Origin: Dyadobacter alkalitolerans DSM 23607 | GTDB lineage: Bacteria; Bacteroidota; Bacteroidia; Cytophagales; Spirosomataceae | Direction: 5' to 3' | Assembly: GCF_000428845.1 (NCBI RefSeq) | Contig: NZ_AUAS01000004.1 | Span: 62,001 to 126,000, forward strand | DNA length: 64,000 nucleotides | In this document: in pieces, positions 9,237 to 18,038 of the stretch | How the letters are laid out: every line of letters begins with the position of its first letter | Numbering within the stretch: the stretch's first letter is position 1 | Position numbers and translations under genes: made by a program | The notes under the pieces: generated by a model | What the model was told of the DNA's origin: nothing | Databases searched by the model: none | Seen by the model: only the letters and a program-made list of their open reading frames with translations

Positions 9237-10712
9237 CTAGGCAATAATTTCTTTTACAACCTTTCCTTCAGTGTCGGTAAGCCGGAAATTGCGTCCTTGG
9301 AAAGGGTAGGTGAATTTTTCGTGGTCAAAGCCCATTAAATGGAGTATAGTTGCCTGTAAATCATGCACATGTGTTCTGCCTTTGGTGCCATAGTAACCCA
9401 GTTCGTCGGTTTCCCCGTGTGAAAAGCCTTGTTTAACGCCGCCTCCGGCCATCCACATCGTGAATGCATCCAGATGGTGGTCACGGCCCATGAATGGCAT
9501 TACCAATCCGTTACGGTTCTCCTGCATGGGCGTCCTTCCAAATTCTGCACCCCAGATCACGAGCGTTTCTTCCAGTAACCCGCGCATTTTCAAGTCCTTG
9601 ATCAATGCTGCAACGGGCTGATCAGATTCGCGGCATTTCTGACGAAGCCCGCCTTCCACATTATGGTCTTTGGATGTACCATGGCCGTCCCAGCCCCAGT
9701 CAAAAAGCTGCACAAAACGCACGTCGTTTTCAACCAGTTTGCGCGCCAGCAGGCAGTTCATCGCAAATGTGCCTTCCCCCGGCTTGACGCCGTACATATC
9801 CAGGATAAATTGCGGCTCCTTGGAAACATCCATCACCTCTGGAACGGACATTTGCATGCGGAAAGCCATTTCGTACTGACTGATGCGCGTCAGGATTTCG
9901 GGATCTTTTACGTCCTCATAAGTTTGTTTATTGATCTCGTTAATGGCTTCAATGGTCTGCTTGCGCATATCGCGGTTCATGCCTGTGGGATCGCTCACAT
10001 ACAAAACCGGATCGCCGCCCGTACGGCACTGCACGCCCTGGTAAACCGAAGGCAAGAACCCGCTGCCGAAAACGCTTTTGCCTGCATCGGGCTGCTGTCC
10101 GCCGGAAGCAAGCACGATAAATCCCGGTAGATTCTGATTTTCAGAGCCCAGTCCATAAACCGACCAGGCGCCCAGACTAGGCCTGCCCAGCCGCGGGCTT
10201 CCCGTATGCATAAGCAATTGTGCAGGCGCGTGGTTGAACTGATCCGTATGCATGGCTTTCAGAAATGTGATCTCATCCGCAACCGTTTGCAGGTAAGGCA
10301 CATAATCCGACATCCACGCACCGGATTGCCCGTATTGGGCGAAATGTCCCTGAGGTCCCAGCATTTTGGGCACGCCTTGTATAAATGCGAATTTTTTGCC
10401 TTCCAAAAATTCCGCCGGGCAGTCCTTGCCGTGATATTTCAGCAGTTCAGGCTTGTAATCAAACAGTTCTAGCTGCGACGGGGCGCCAGCCATGTGAATG
10501 TAAATGACGCGCTTAGCTTTTGGCGCAAACTGCGGAATACGCGATTTAGCAATCTCACCGCCCGCATTGTCGGCAGCCGTCGAAGGTCCGCAGGAATCCA
10601 GCATTGTCCCGAGTCCCAGGGCACCCAGCCCAAACCCAACAGACTGCAAAAAGTGCCGCCGCGTCTGATGAAGCAATGCTGTATGTTGGAGTTCTTTTCG
10701 TAGGTTTTGCAT
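9237..10712 (-). CDS. DUF1501 family secreted protein (Tat signal)
   Basis: This DUF1501 protein of 491 residues belongs to the alkaline phosphatase/sulfatase-like fold group by family knowledge. The N-terminus has a twin-arginine signal, TRRHFLQSVGFGLGALGLG, ending near a possible lipobox (LDSCG), so it should be exported folded. Family motifs include HMAGAPSQLELFDYKP near residue 73, MHTGSPRLGRPSLGAW, and WGAEFGRTPMQ with MPFMGRDHHLDAFTMW towards the C-terminus. DUF1501 genes are almost always next to DUF1549/DUF1553 genes in Planctomycetes and some Bacteroidota, as here. The stop lies 16 bp before the ATG of the cytochrome/LRR gene. Its reaction is not established. Confidence 0.9.
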   Translation of the reverse strand: MQNLRKELQHTALLHQTRRHFLQSVGFGLGALGLGTMLDSCGPSTAADNAGGEIAKSRIPQFAPKAKRVIYIHMAGAPSQLELFDYKPELLKYHGKDCPAEFLEGKKFAFIQGVPKMLGPQGHFAQYGQSGAWMSDYVPYLQTVADEITFLKAMHTDQFNHAPAQLLMHTGSPRLGRPSLGAWSVYGLGSENQNLPGFIVLASGGQQPDAGKSVFGSGFLPSVYQGVQCRTGGDPVLYVSDPTGMNRDMRKQTIEAINEINKQTYEDVKDPEILTRISQYEMAFRMQMSVPEVMDVSKEPQFILDMYGVKPGEGTFAMNCLLARKLVENDVRFVQLFDWGWDGHGTSKDHNVEGGLRQKCRESDQPVAALIKDLKMRGLLEETLVIWGAEFGRTPMQENRNGLVMPFMGRDHHLDAFTMWMAGGGVKQGFSHGETDELGYYGTKGRTHVHDLQATILHLMGFDHEKFTYPFQGRNFRLTDTEGKVVKEIIA

Positions 10713-10730
10713 GTTTTCGATCTTTGGTAA

Positions 10731-10860
10731 TCCCCGGGATGAATCCCGGGGTAAAATATCTGGCGCCCCTGACGGGGGCTTCTTTTGCTTGTTGACCTTT
10801 TTAACCAGGGATGAATCCCGGGTCTGGAATATCGTTCGCCCCTGACGGGGCTTTTGCTGC
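10731..10860. repeat. Two-copy palindromic repeat, ~73-bp period
   Basis: Two copies of a bipartite palindromic element occur in tandem. Each has a GGGATGAATCCC-centred stem (10732-10751 CCCCGGGATGAATCCCGGGG; 10805-10822) followed by a GCCCCTGACGGGG stem (10765-10779; 10838-10851) and a T-rich tail. The copies are offset by 72-73 bp. They lie just upstream of the DUF1501 start, inside an apparent operon. The structure resembles REP-type elements. Confidence 0.85.
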
Positions 10861-10872
10861 TTAACTATCTTC

Positions 10873-11166
10873 TTCCAGCCAATGCCTCGTTATCTAAAAA
10901 AGAGCCATCGGCTCGAATATTCCCTTGCCCAGGGTTTCAACCCTGGGCTTTGATGAAAAGTGCTTAGCTGACTTGTTCCAGCCAATGCCTCGTTATATCA
11001 AAAAGAGCCATCGGCTCGAACATTCCCTTGCCCAGGGTTTCAACCCTGCGCTTAGATGAAAAAAGATTAGCTGACTTGTTCCAGCCAATGCCTCGTTATA
11101 TCAAAAAGAGCCATCGGCTCGAACATTCCCTTGCTCAGGGTTTCAACCCTGCGCTTAGAAGAAAAG
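10873..11166. repeat. 103-bp tandem repeat array with two hairpins per unit
   Basis: Units start at 10873, 10976 and 11079 with TTCCAGCCAATGCCTCGTTA and have an exact 103-bp period (2.85 copies; the last is cut by the end of the DUF1553 gene). Every unit has a GAGCCATCGGCTC hairpin (first at 10902-10914) and an AGGGTTTCAACCCT hairpin. The second hairpin is a perfect 20-nt form in unit 1 (10928-10947) and is shortened by a G-to-C change in units 2 and 3. Units 2 and 3 resemble each other more than unit 1, which suggests recent duplication. Confidence 0.92.
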
Positions 11167-13926
11167 CTATTCCTTTGTAAGGACATTATCAAGATTCAGC
11201 ATGACATTGGCTGAGATGGTGAGCGCGGCCAGTTCGGGGGTGCGCTCTTTTCCGTAGGCCAGGATGCTGTCTGCTTCTACTGGTTTTTTCTTGTAGGCGT
11301 CCAAGGCCTGTTTGTACACTTTTACGAGCACATTCAGGTTTTTTTGTTCAATGTTGTGGAATGTGAGCATGCGGTAACCTTCTTTTAATTGCTGTTCAGG
11401 CGTTTTCCCACGCTGCTGCATCCGGGTTGCCAGCTTTTCGGCTGCTTCCAGATAAACCGGATCATTCAATGTAACCAGTGCCTGCAAAGGTGTATTGGTC
11501 AAAATCCTCCTCGACTGACAGAATTCCCGGCTCGGCGCATCGAATGTGACCATCGAAGGGTAGGGGGCCGTCCGCTTCCAATAGGTGTATACTCCCCGGC
11601 GGTAACGGTCTTCTCCTTCACTCAACACCCACTTTTCACCACTGTAAGGCGATTGCCAGATCTTATCCGGCTGAGGTGGCATGACGCCCGGCCCATACAT
11701 TTTATCAGAAATCAAACCGCTGCATGCCAGCGCCTGGTCGCGAACCTGCTCAGCGCTTAGCCTTACGCGCGGGCCTCGCGATATCCAGATGTTATAGGGG
11801 TCTTTTTCAAGTTTGTTCTCATCCGTTTTGGAGCTCTGGCGGTAAGTGGACGACATTACGATCGTTGTTAGCATCTTTTTAATGCTCCATTTGTCTTCCT
11901 CCATAAACTTGACAGCCAGCCAATCCAGCAGCTTGGGATGTGTGGGCTCCGCTCCCTGGGAACCGAAATCTTCGACTGTTTCCACAATTCCTTTTCCAAA
12001 TAACTGCTCCCAAAACCGGTTTACAATTACGCGGGATGTGAGCGCATTGTCACGGCTTACGATCCATTTGGCCAGGCCTACACGGTCTTTTGGTGCGTTT
12101 TTGGGCATAGGAGCCAGGAGCTTGGGTACGTCAGGTTTTACTTCTGCGCCTTTTACCATCCAGTTCCCTCGCACAAAGACATTTGTTTTTCGTGCAAAAT
12201 CACCCTTTCCTTCCCAGATTACAGGCATACTCTCGGTTTGGCGGGTCAACACGGTGGCATAGTCGGCTACAATGTTGTTGTATTCAGGTTTGTCCGAGCC
12301 GGGTAGGGCTTTCTGAAACGACATCCAGGTGATGCGCACCCATTCGTCGGGATTCACAGGGCTTTTCAGGGATAAGTAAATGTCATGCTTACCCGCCGTT
12401 TTTTTCAGCGGTGCAATGATCACCGAGTCTCTGGCAGGCACCTTGATCTGAGAGATTACGGGTCCGTCCAGTTTGTCCAGATGCAGGGAAAGAACGGCGT
12501 TCTGGGCTTTGGTTGACACGTTCATAACCACATTGTCGGCCTCGGAAAGGTCCACCTGGGCAATCCTTGCATTCCCATTGTTTTTTACACCATAATAAGA
12601 AATCAGCAGGACCGTGGACTGGTCACCTTTCACGAAATTATGTGCATTGATTTTAGGCTCCATCACTTTCATAAACTGCGTAACCTGAGGCAGCTGCTCC
12701 GGTTTATTTTGCCTGATCCAGCTTTTGACACGCTCTACGCGGACAGAATCTTCACCCTTATAAAAACGCATCTTAGGCCATTCGTCCCACACATCTTCGT
12801 CGCGCGTGTTGTTGAAAAACGCCATGTACTTGTAATAATCCTCATGGGGAATGGGATCGTATGGGTGGCTGTGACATTGTATACAGGCAAATGTGGTTCC
12901 CTGCCAAACCTCCCAGGTTGTGTTCACGCGGTCGATCTGGGCGGCGGTCCGGAACTCTTCATCGTCGGTGCCGCCTTCGTTGTTCGTCATAGTGTTGCGG
13001 TGATAGCCCGTAGCGATCATGTTCTCTTCCAGCGGGAAGCCGTCTTTGTCTTTTTGTAACAGATCACCCGCCAGCTGCTCAATGGTAAACTGGTCAAATG
13101 GCTTGTCCTCATTAAAAGATTTGACCACATAATCGCGGTAACGCCACATGGTCCTGCCGCCATCACTTTCATAGCCTTTTGTATCCGCATAACGCGCCAG
13201 ATCCATCCACATAGACGTCCAGCGCTCTCCATATGCGGGTGATTTGAGCAGTCGATCGACCACTTTCTCGTAGGCGTTTTCAGATTTATCATTGATAAAA
13301 TCAGCGACTTGCTTCTCGGTAGGCGGAAGCCCGGTTAAGTCCAGACTGACACGGCGGATCAATGTTGCCCGGTCGGCTTCGGCAGACACATGGAGTCCCT
13401 TATCCTTTAATTTATCCAGAACAAAATGGTCAATTTCGTTCTTAGCCCACTTTTTCTCTTCATTATCAACCAAGCCAAACAGGTTACTGAAACCATTCAG
13501 CGAAGGCACATCGGGTTTTTCAATTTTTTTATAAGACCAATGTGTTTCCCACTTGGCACCCTGGTTGATCCATTTTTTCAGAATATCGATTTCTTCTTCC
13601 TTTAATGGCGTGCCATTTTTCGGCATTTTTTCATCAGGATCATCGCTTAATATGCGGCGTATCATTTCACTGGCGTCCGCGTCGCCGCGCACCACGGGAA
13701 TTTTGCCTGATTTGCCCGGTTCAAGCATTTCGTGTTCAAACAGGAAGCTTACATCGCCTGCTTTTTTCACGCCCCCGTGACAGCCCATGCAATGTTTATT
13801 CAAAATAGGCTTCACCTCGGCGTTGTAATCCACCGAGGAAGGGCCTAGCGAGCCTGAAAGCCAGAAAAAGGAAGATACGGCAATGATGAGAATCCCCGCG
13901 CCGATAAATATTCTGTTACTCAGCAT
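11167..13926 (-). CDS. PSCyt1-DUF1549-DUF1553 secreted/membrane-anchored protein
   Basis: This protein has 919 residues, with an N-terminal hydrophobic anchor (residues 5-24). A planctomycete cytochrome (PSCyt1) domain follows, with heme motif CMGCH at 46-50 and a distal KMPKNGTPL segment. The DUF1549 (PSCyt2) domain comes next, beginning WAKNEIDHFVLDKLKDKGL, with TLIRRVSLDLTGLPPT and CIQCHSHPYDPIPHEDYY. A carbohydrate-binding-like insert occupies the middle, and the C-terminal DUF1553 (PSD1) domain has RVIVNRFWEQLFGKGIVETVEDFG and RLSAEQVRDQALACSGL. It is the first gene of the DUF1553-DUF1501-cytochrome/LRR set and is separated from DUF1501 by a 454-bp repeat array. The family is abundant in Planctomycetes; its function is unproven. 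Confidence 0.93.
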   Translation of the reverse strand: MLSNRIFIGAGILIIAVSSFFWLSGSLGPSSVDYNAEVKPILNKHCMGCHGGVKKAGDVSFLFEHEMLEPGKSGKIPVVRGDADASEMIRRILSDDPDEKMPKNGTPLKEEEIDILKKWINQGAKWETHWSYKKIEKPDVPSLNGFSNLFGLVDNEEKKWAKNEIDHFVLDKLKDKGLHVSAEADRATLIRRVSLDLTGLPPTEKQVADFINDKSENAYEKVVDRLLKSPAYGERWTSMWMDLARYADTKGYESDGGRTMWRYRDYVVKSFNEDKPFDQFTIEQLAGDLLQKDKDGFPLEENMIATGYHRNTMTNNEGGTDDEEFRTAAQIDRVNTTWEVWQGTTFACIQCHSHPYDPIPHEDYYKYMAFFNNTRDEDVWDEWPKMRFYKGEDSVRVERVKSWIRQNKPEQLPQVTQFMKVMEPKINAHNFVKGDQSTVLLISYYGVKNNGNARIAQVDLSEADNVVMNVSTKAQNAVLSLHLDKLDGPVISQIKVPARDSVIIAPLKKTAGKHDIYLSLKSPVNPDEWVRITWMSFQKALPGSDKPEYNNIVADYATVLTRQTESMPVIWEGKGDFARKTNVFVRGNWMVKGAEVKPDVPKLLAPMPKNAPKDRVGLAKWIVSRDNALTSRVIVNRFWEQLFGKGIVETVEDFGSQGAEPTHPKLLDWLAVKFMEEDKWSIKKMLTTIVMSSTYRQSSKTDENKLEKDPYNIWISRGPRVRLSAEQVRDQALACSGLISDKMYGPGVMPPQPDKIWQSPYSGEKWVLSEGEDRYRRGVYTYWKRTAPYPSMVTFDAPSREFCQSRRILTNTPLQALVTLNDPVYLEAAEKLATRMQQRGKTPEQQLKEGYRMLTFHNIEQKNLNVLVKVYKQALDAYKKKPVEADSILAYGKERTPELAALTISANVMLNLDNVLTKE

Positions 13927-13964
13927 CCTTCAATCTTTTTGTTGAAAAAATCACACGCCTTTGA

Positions 13965-14276
13965 CTACTGCCAGGTCGCATTCTGCTTCACATTCAGGTT
14001 CCTCAGCAACTCTTTCACCTTCCGAGGTAAAACATAGTCTTTTGCCTTAGCTACCCGGTCAACATTGTATTTTTGGACAAAATGTTTTATTTCTTTACTA
14101 AGATAATCAATTGGACCGCCGAATTTACTCTTCCGGCGGAGTTCCGGATACATAACTTGCTCAAAAACAAATCCCTGGATGCGTTCGTGTATGATCGCAT
14201 TGCGCAAGTTATGATGTAAGATATCTTTATGAGGGCAGCTTTGGTAAAGTCTGGATGTTAGTGAGTTGGTAAACAA
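13965..14276 (-). CDS. Hypothetical protein, 103 aa
   Basis: This is an unrecognised, basic, lysine/arginine-rich reading frame with a TTG start 2 bp after the preceding HTH frame. It contains FVFEQVMYPELRRKSKFGG and a lysine-rich helix-like stretch near KEIKHFVQKYNVDRVAKAKDYV. No signal peptide or membrane segment is visible. The lack of an ATG before residue 42 and its position in a degraded region mean it could be a remnant or a non-coding frame. Treat as tentative. Confidence 0.3.
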   Translation of the reverse strand: MFTNSLTSRLYQSCPHKDILHHNLRNAIIHERIQGFVFEQVMYPELRRKSKFGGPIDYLSKEIKHFVQKYNVDRVAKAKDYVLPRKVKELLRNLNVKQNATWQ

Positions 14277-14278
14277 CC

Positions 14279-14500
14279 TCAGTTTTCATCCGCTTCTAAG
14301 ATCTGTTTGAGCTTCAAAACATTGTCAATTCCCAACTTTTGGAAAATAGCGCTTTTGAATGTGCTGATGGTGGAGATATGCAGTCCGGTTTTCTCGGCTA
14401 TGAAGCTGGTGCAAAGGCCCTGGATCAGATATCGGGCAATTTCGTTTTGCCGGGGCGTGAGCAGGTCGCGCTTTTTGGAGGTTTTATAATTGTCTAGCAA
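14279..14500 (-). CDS. LuxR/NarL-type HTH domain, probably a truncated regulator
   Basis: A compact LuxR-type helix-turn-helix is clear: LTPRQNEIARYLIQGLCTSFIAEKTGLHISTISTFKS in parts, with the FQKLGIDNVLKLKQI scaffold helix. Only 73 residues follow the TTG at 14500. The frame stays open upstream to a TGA at 14537-14539, reading FIDDKVKLVFGYLLDNY, which looks like the linker of a response regulator. No ATG is available. I infer that the receiver or sensor half has been lost where this gene meets the head of the divergent desaturase pseudogene. A short standalone HTH protein remains possible. Confidence 0.5.
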   Translation of the reverse strand: MLDNYKTSKKRDLLTPRQNEIARYLIQGLCTSFIAEKTGLHISTISTFKSAIFQKLGIDNVLKLKQILEADEN

Positions 14501-14531
14501 ATAGCCGAAAACGAGTTTAACTTTATCATCA

Positions 14532-15200
14532 ATGAATCATCCTGAAAAAATCAAATTTGCTGCGCTTGATAAAAGCCTGTTCTTTCCGACCCTGAAAAAA
14601 CGGGTTGACCAATATTTTGAGCAAAACCACAAGTCGCGTTATGCTAATAAAACGATGGTTATCAAAACTGTTGTGCTGCTGTCGGGTTACATCCTTCCTT
14701 TTATTGCACTTATTGCATTCAACCCGCCAGTTTGGGTCGCGATGCTGCTATGGCTTGTCATGGGCATTTCCGGAATCGGCATGAGTGTCATGCATGGTGC
14801 GAACCATGGCGCTTTTTCCAAGAACCCAGCAATTAACAAGTGGATGGGTTACACCATTGATCTTGCAGGAGCGGGCGTGCTGAACTGGAAATTGCAACAT
14901 AATATTCTGCACCATACATACACCTATGTTCCTAATGTAGACGAAACAACAGTTAATTTCTCACCGAGGAACAAGCTGCTGAGCTGGTATATCGGCGGGC
15001 TGAACTTTCAGATTTAACACCATTTGTTTCCGAAAGTTTGCCATGTGCATTATCCAAAACTTGCACCCATCGTCAAACAAACGGCCAGCGAATTTGGACT
15101 TACCTATCTGGAAAATGAGTCCTTTTTTACAGCCGTGAGCTCACACATTGAAAGCCTGAAGCGCTTCGGCGCGCCTAAGTTTGATGAGGCGATCGTTTAA
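14532..15200 (+). pseudogene. Fatty acid desaturase pseudogene (internal deletion plus nonsense codon)
   Basis: The N-terminus (DKSLFFPTLKKRVDQYFEQN), two membrane helices and the first histidine box region (MHGANHGAF and LQHNILHHTYTYVPNVDE) match acyl-CoA/acyl-lipid desaturases. The frame then jumps directly to TTVNFSPRNKLLSWYIGGLNFQI, which in intact enzymes lies just before the last histidine box, so roughly 130-150 internal residues are missing in frame. A TAA at 15015-15017 replaces the Glu codon of the QIEHHLFP box. After it the same frame continues, HHLFPKVCHVHYPKLAPIV, to a normal C-terminus ending at 15200. Both lesions remove essential metal ligands or sequence, so no activity is expected. 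Confidence 0.88.
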
Positions 15201-15230
15201 AGATGTATTGTTAAACAAGGCCAAACCTGT

Positions 15231-18038
15231 TTACATCTTTACAATTTTCCGGTCGGCACCATTCACCCGGATCACGTAAATGCCGGGCGTCCAGTTGCTA
15301 ATATCCAATTCGAAAGTCAGCGTATCTGGTTTATACGACTGCATTTTTCGACCGGCAGAATCGATAATTTCAACCTCCCGTATTCTACTTTCAGACTCGA
15401 TGCGCATCGACGAAGCAGTAGGGTTTGGGAATATACGGATCGTTTCCTGACTTGCAATCTCGGAAGTGACAATGCTGCTGAATGCATAAGTGCCGTCGCG
15501 GTCCGTCATTTTTAGACGGTAATAATAGCGTCCGGCCGATAAATTCGGGTCTTGGAACTGGTAATCCGTGTTTTTGGCCGCATCGCCCTGCGCATTCACG
15601 CGGCCGGCTTCGCTGAAATTTTTGGCATCTGCACTTCTTTGTATTTCAAAATAAGCGCTGTTGGATTCCTGGGAAGTCTGCCATTTGAGATTGGTAAGGT
15701 TCCCTTCTGCATTTGCGCTCAGACTGATCAATGTTACGGGCAGCGGGCTGCCGGCACTTGTAGTTAACGCATTGGGATACAGTGGAACGGACAGGCTGTT
15801 GGTGGCTTTTCCGGCCAGCACTTTTTTGGTATAGCCGCCCAGCGCCATAAACCAGTCGGGCGTAAGGTCATAACCGTCCGCATCCAGTGAAAGGAACCAA
15901 GTGGCGCCACCTTTTGGTGTGTGGTCTGCAAATTTTTCCATTTTAAAAAAGGAAGTTGCTTCATCCACTTCGTCAAACATGGCCAGATAAACCATGCTGG
16001 CACCTTCATTGATTACATTTTGTGACTGCTGCCATAGGAAACTGCCGCCATTGCGCGGAATAGAATTCTTCACGGCTCCGGCGGGATTATTGCGGAAAGT
16101 TTGCAGATTGAACCACGAGAATCCAGGAAATATCACGGGCATATAATCAATGCTCTTAGGCGCCAGATAGGCCATGTCCGGCCGTATTGTGTTGTTGGCG
16201 AATTCATTGGCACCACTTTCGCTGCTGTATCTTCCCACCGACCACGGACTGATCACATCCAGCTTGTCATACACAGCAAGCCAGGCCGCCGAATGCTCGC
16301 GCCAGTTGTTATTGAGCCCGCCCATGATATTTGCGCGGTATTTCGGGTCGTCGGTCGGATCATTCGGGTCGCCTTCTTTGAACCATTTCACAAGCTTTTC
16401 CGATCGTTCGGCGGTTGCTTCGGGGTTGGACGCCAGGCCTATCCCCCATAATGCAACGAGCGGTCTGCCCTTATGCCAGAGATAGTTGCTTTCAGAGGTT
16501 ACGCCCATTTCATCCACCAGTCGTTTCCAGTCTGCTATAACCTGCTCTGTAGAAGTAGCGTCACCTCCGGACAAATCGTACATGATCGCATATACCCGCC
16601 CGTATTTGTTGCTGGCAGTCTGCACATTTTCCAGCACTTTGTCAAAATGCCTGTGTACGCGCGTATCAGTCGTGCGGAAGTAGTCCAGGAAGCGCTGCTG
16701 AAACACGCCATCGATCTCATGTTCCTGCATCCATTTGAAATGCTCGTCGACCGTATTGTAGTTATAGCTTGTAAACAGCTTGGCCGGAGAGCCGTTGGCA
16801 TAAACCATATTTGTTGCTACCAGCTCATTTTGCGGATAATCACCCATGTATGGCCACATATCCACCGTAGCATTTGCATGCTCCGGCGCTCCGCCAAACC
16901 AGTGCAGCCACCAGTTATGCGTTGGAGATCCGTCGGTAGGCACACCAAACCAGCCCTGATAGCCAAACATTACTTTACCATTCAGCGTATTGTCTGCCGG
17001 GTCGGCGGTGGTTGCCGAAGCAGGTTCGTAAAACTCGATTTCATCGATCTTTGCCGTGATGCTGCCTGTTAAGGGTTGGTTAATGCGGAAATAATTAATG
17101 GCGGCCAGGTTCGGATTTCCTTGCTTCGTGGCGTCGGCCAGGTGCAAAATAATGTGGTTCCAGCCATTCTGGATCTTCTGGGCAGCAAGGTTCCAGCGAT
17201 AGGCGTCGCCGGACGCCTGCCCTGACGAGGAGAAGACAATGTCGCCGGCCCCGCTGAGCGGACTTACATCCGAGACGTAGAGCCAGAATTTAACAATCCC
17301 GCCGGTTTCGCTTACAGCCGTATTGAATGGTGAAGCATTGAAAATAAACCAGTCCGGGCCCGATCCGGTGCGGGTGAGGGAGCCACTTCCCAGGATTTTG
17401 TTCGCATTGTCGACCGTGACGGAATTGGTGCCCGACCACCCGGCCTGGTTGTCGGCAGCGCTGAAAATCTTTGCACCGATCAACTGACTGCCTTCGTAGC
17501 CCTTGGTAAAACGAATGTTATCGATCTTGATAACAACAGATTCTCCGGCATTGATAAATTTGTAATACCTGAAAAAATTAATTGCCGATAGATCCGGATT
17601 GCCCGATTTCCCTGCCGCACTCAACCGCAGCACGACATTGTTCCAGCCATTTCGCAGGTTTACGCCGCCCGTTCCCCAGCTGTATTCGTCCGTGTCGGGA
17701 TTGCCTGAGCTGGTGATCTCGAACTGTCCTTCGGAGGAGCTGAATTTGGTAATGTCAGACACGAAAAGTGAGAATTGCAGATAAGCAATGTTCAGGTCGC
17801 TGGCTGCGATGCCGGTGTTGATAGGCGTTGCAAAATTTTTCCTGAAACGTTCGGTGTTGCCGCCTTCGGATTTAATGGAAAAGTTGCCTTGAACAGGGGC
17901 ATCATTATCCAGGCTGAGCGCATTGCCGCCACCGCCCCAGCCGCTGAGCGCCTCGCAATCATCCACAGGCGTAACCTGCGCATAGCCGGGAATGACATAG
18001 AGGCTGAGCAGTAACAGCAGTAAATAGTGCTTTTTCAT
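15231..18038 (-). CDS. Secreted GH71/99-like protein with T9SS sorting domain
   Basis: This is a 935-residue exported protein. A signal peptide (MKKHYLLLLLLSLYVIPGYAQ) is followed by two related beta-sandwich carbohydrate-binding-like modules, each with a GWNNVVLRL/GWNHIILHL pattern (about 25-180 and 185-335). The central domain (about 345-745) begins NTLNGKVMFGYQGWFGVPTDG and resembles the glycoside hydrolase family 71/99-like group seen in Bacteroidota. A fibronectin-like segment follows, then a C-terminal sorting domain (IRIFPNPTASSMRIESE... GIYVIRVNG), so it should leave the cell by type IX secretion. It is monocistronic, flanked by a pseudogene and a terminator region. Substrate is unknown; alpha-mannan or similar would fit the family loosely. 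Confidence 0.85.
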   Translation of the reverse strand: MKKHYLLLLLLSLYVIPGYAQVTPVDDCEALSGWGGGGNALSLDNDAPVQGNFSIKSEGGNTERFRKNFATPINTGIAASDLNIAYLQFSLFVSDITKFSSSEGQFEITSSGNPDTDEYSWGTGGVNLRNGWNNVVLRLSAAGKSGNPDLSAINFFRYYKFINAGESVVIKIDNIRFTKGYEGSQLIGAKIFSAADNQAGWSGTNSVTVDNANKILGSGSLTRTGSGPDWFIFNASPFNTAVSETGGIVKFWLYVSDVSPLSGAGDIVFSSSGQASGDAYRWNLAAQKIQNGWNHIILHLADATKQGNPNLAAINYFRINQPLTGSITAKIDEIEFYEPASATTADPADNTLNGKVMFGYQGWFGVPTDGSPTHNWWLHWFGGAPEHANATVDMWPYMGDYPQNELVATNMVYANGSPAKLFTSYNYNTVDEHFKWMQEHEIDGVFQQRFLDYFRTTDTRVHRHFDKVLENVQTASNKYGRVYAIMYDLSGGDATSTEQVIADWKRLVDEMGVTSESNYLWHKGRPLVALWGIGLASNPEATAERSEKLVKWFKEGDPNDPTDDPKYRANIMGGLNNNWREHSAAWLAVYDKLDVISPWSVGRYSSESGANEFANNTIRPDMAYLAPKSIDYMPVIFPGFSWFNLQTFRNNPAGAVKNSIPRNGGSFLWQQSQNVINEGASMVYLAMFDEVDEATSFFKMEKFADHTPKGGATWFLSLDADGYDLTPDWFMALGGYTKKVLAGKATNSLSVPLYPNALTTSAGSPLPVTLISLSANAEGNLTNLKWQTSQESNSAYFEIQRSADAKNFSEAGRVNAQGDAAKNTDYQFQDPNLSAGRYYYRLKMTDRDGTYAFSSIVTSEIASQETIRIFPNPTASSMRIESESRIREVEIIDSAGRKMQSYKPDTLTFELDISNWTPGIYVIRVNGADRKIVKM

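Noticed and set aside
16473..17072. 199-residue open frame on the plus strand
   Set aside because: It is antisense to the GH71/99-like gene and has no domain or plausible start context.
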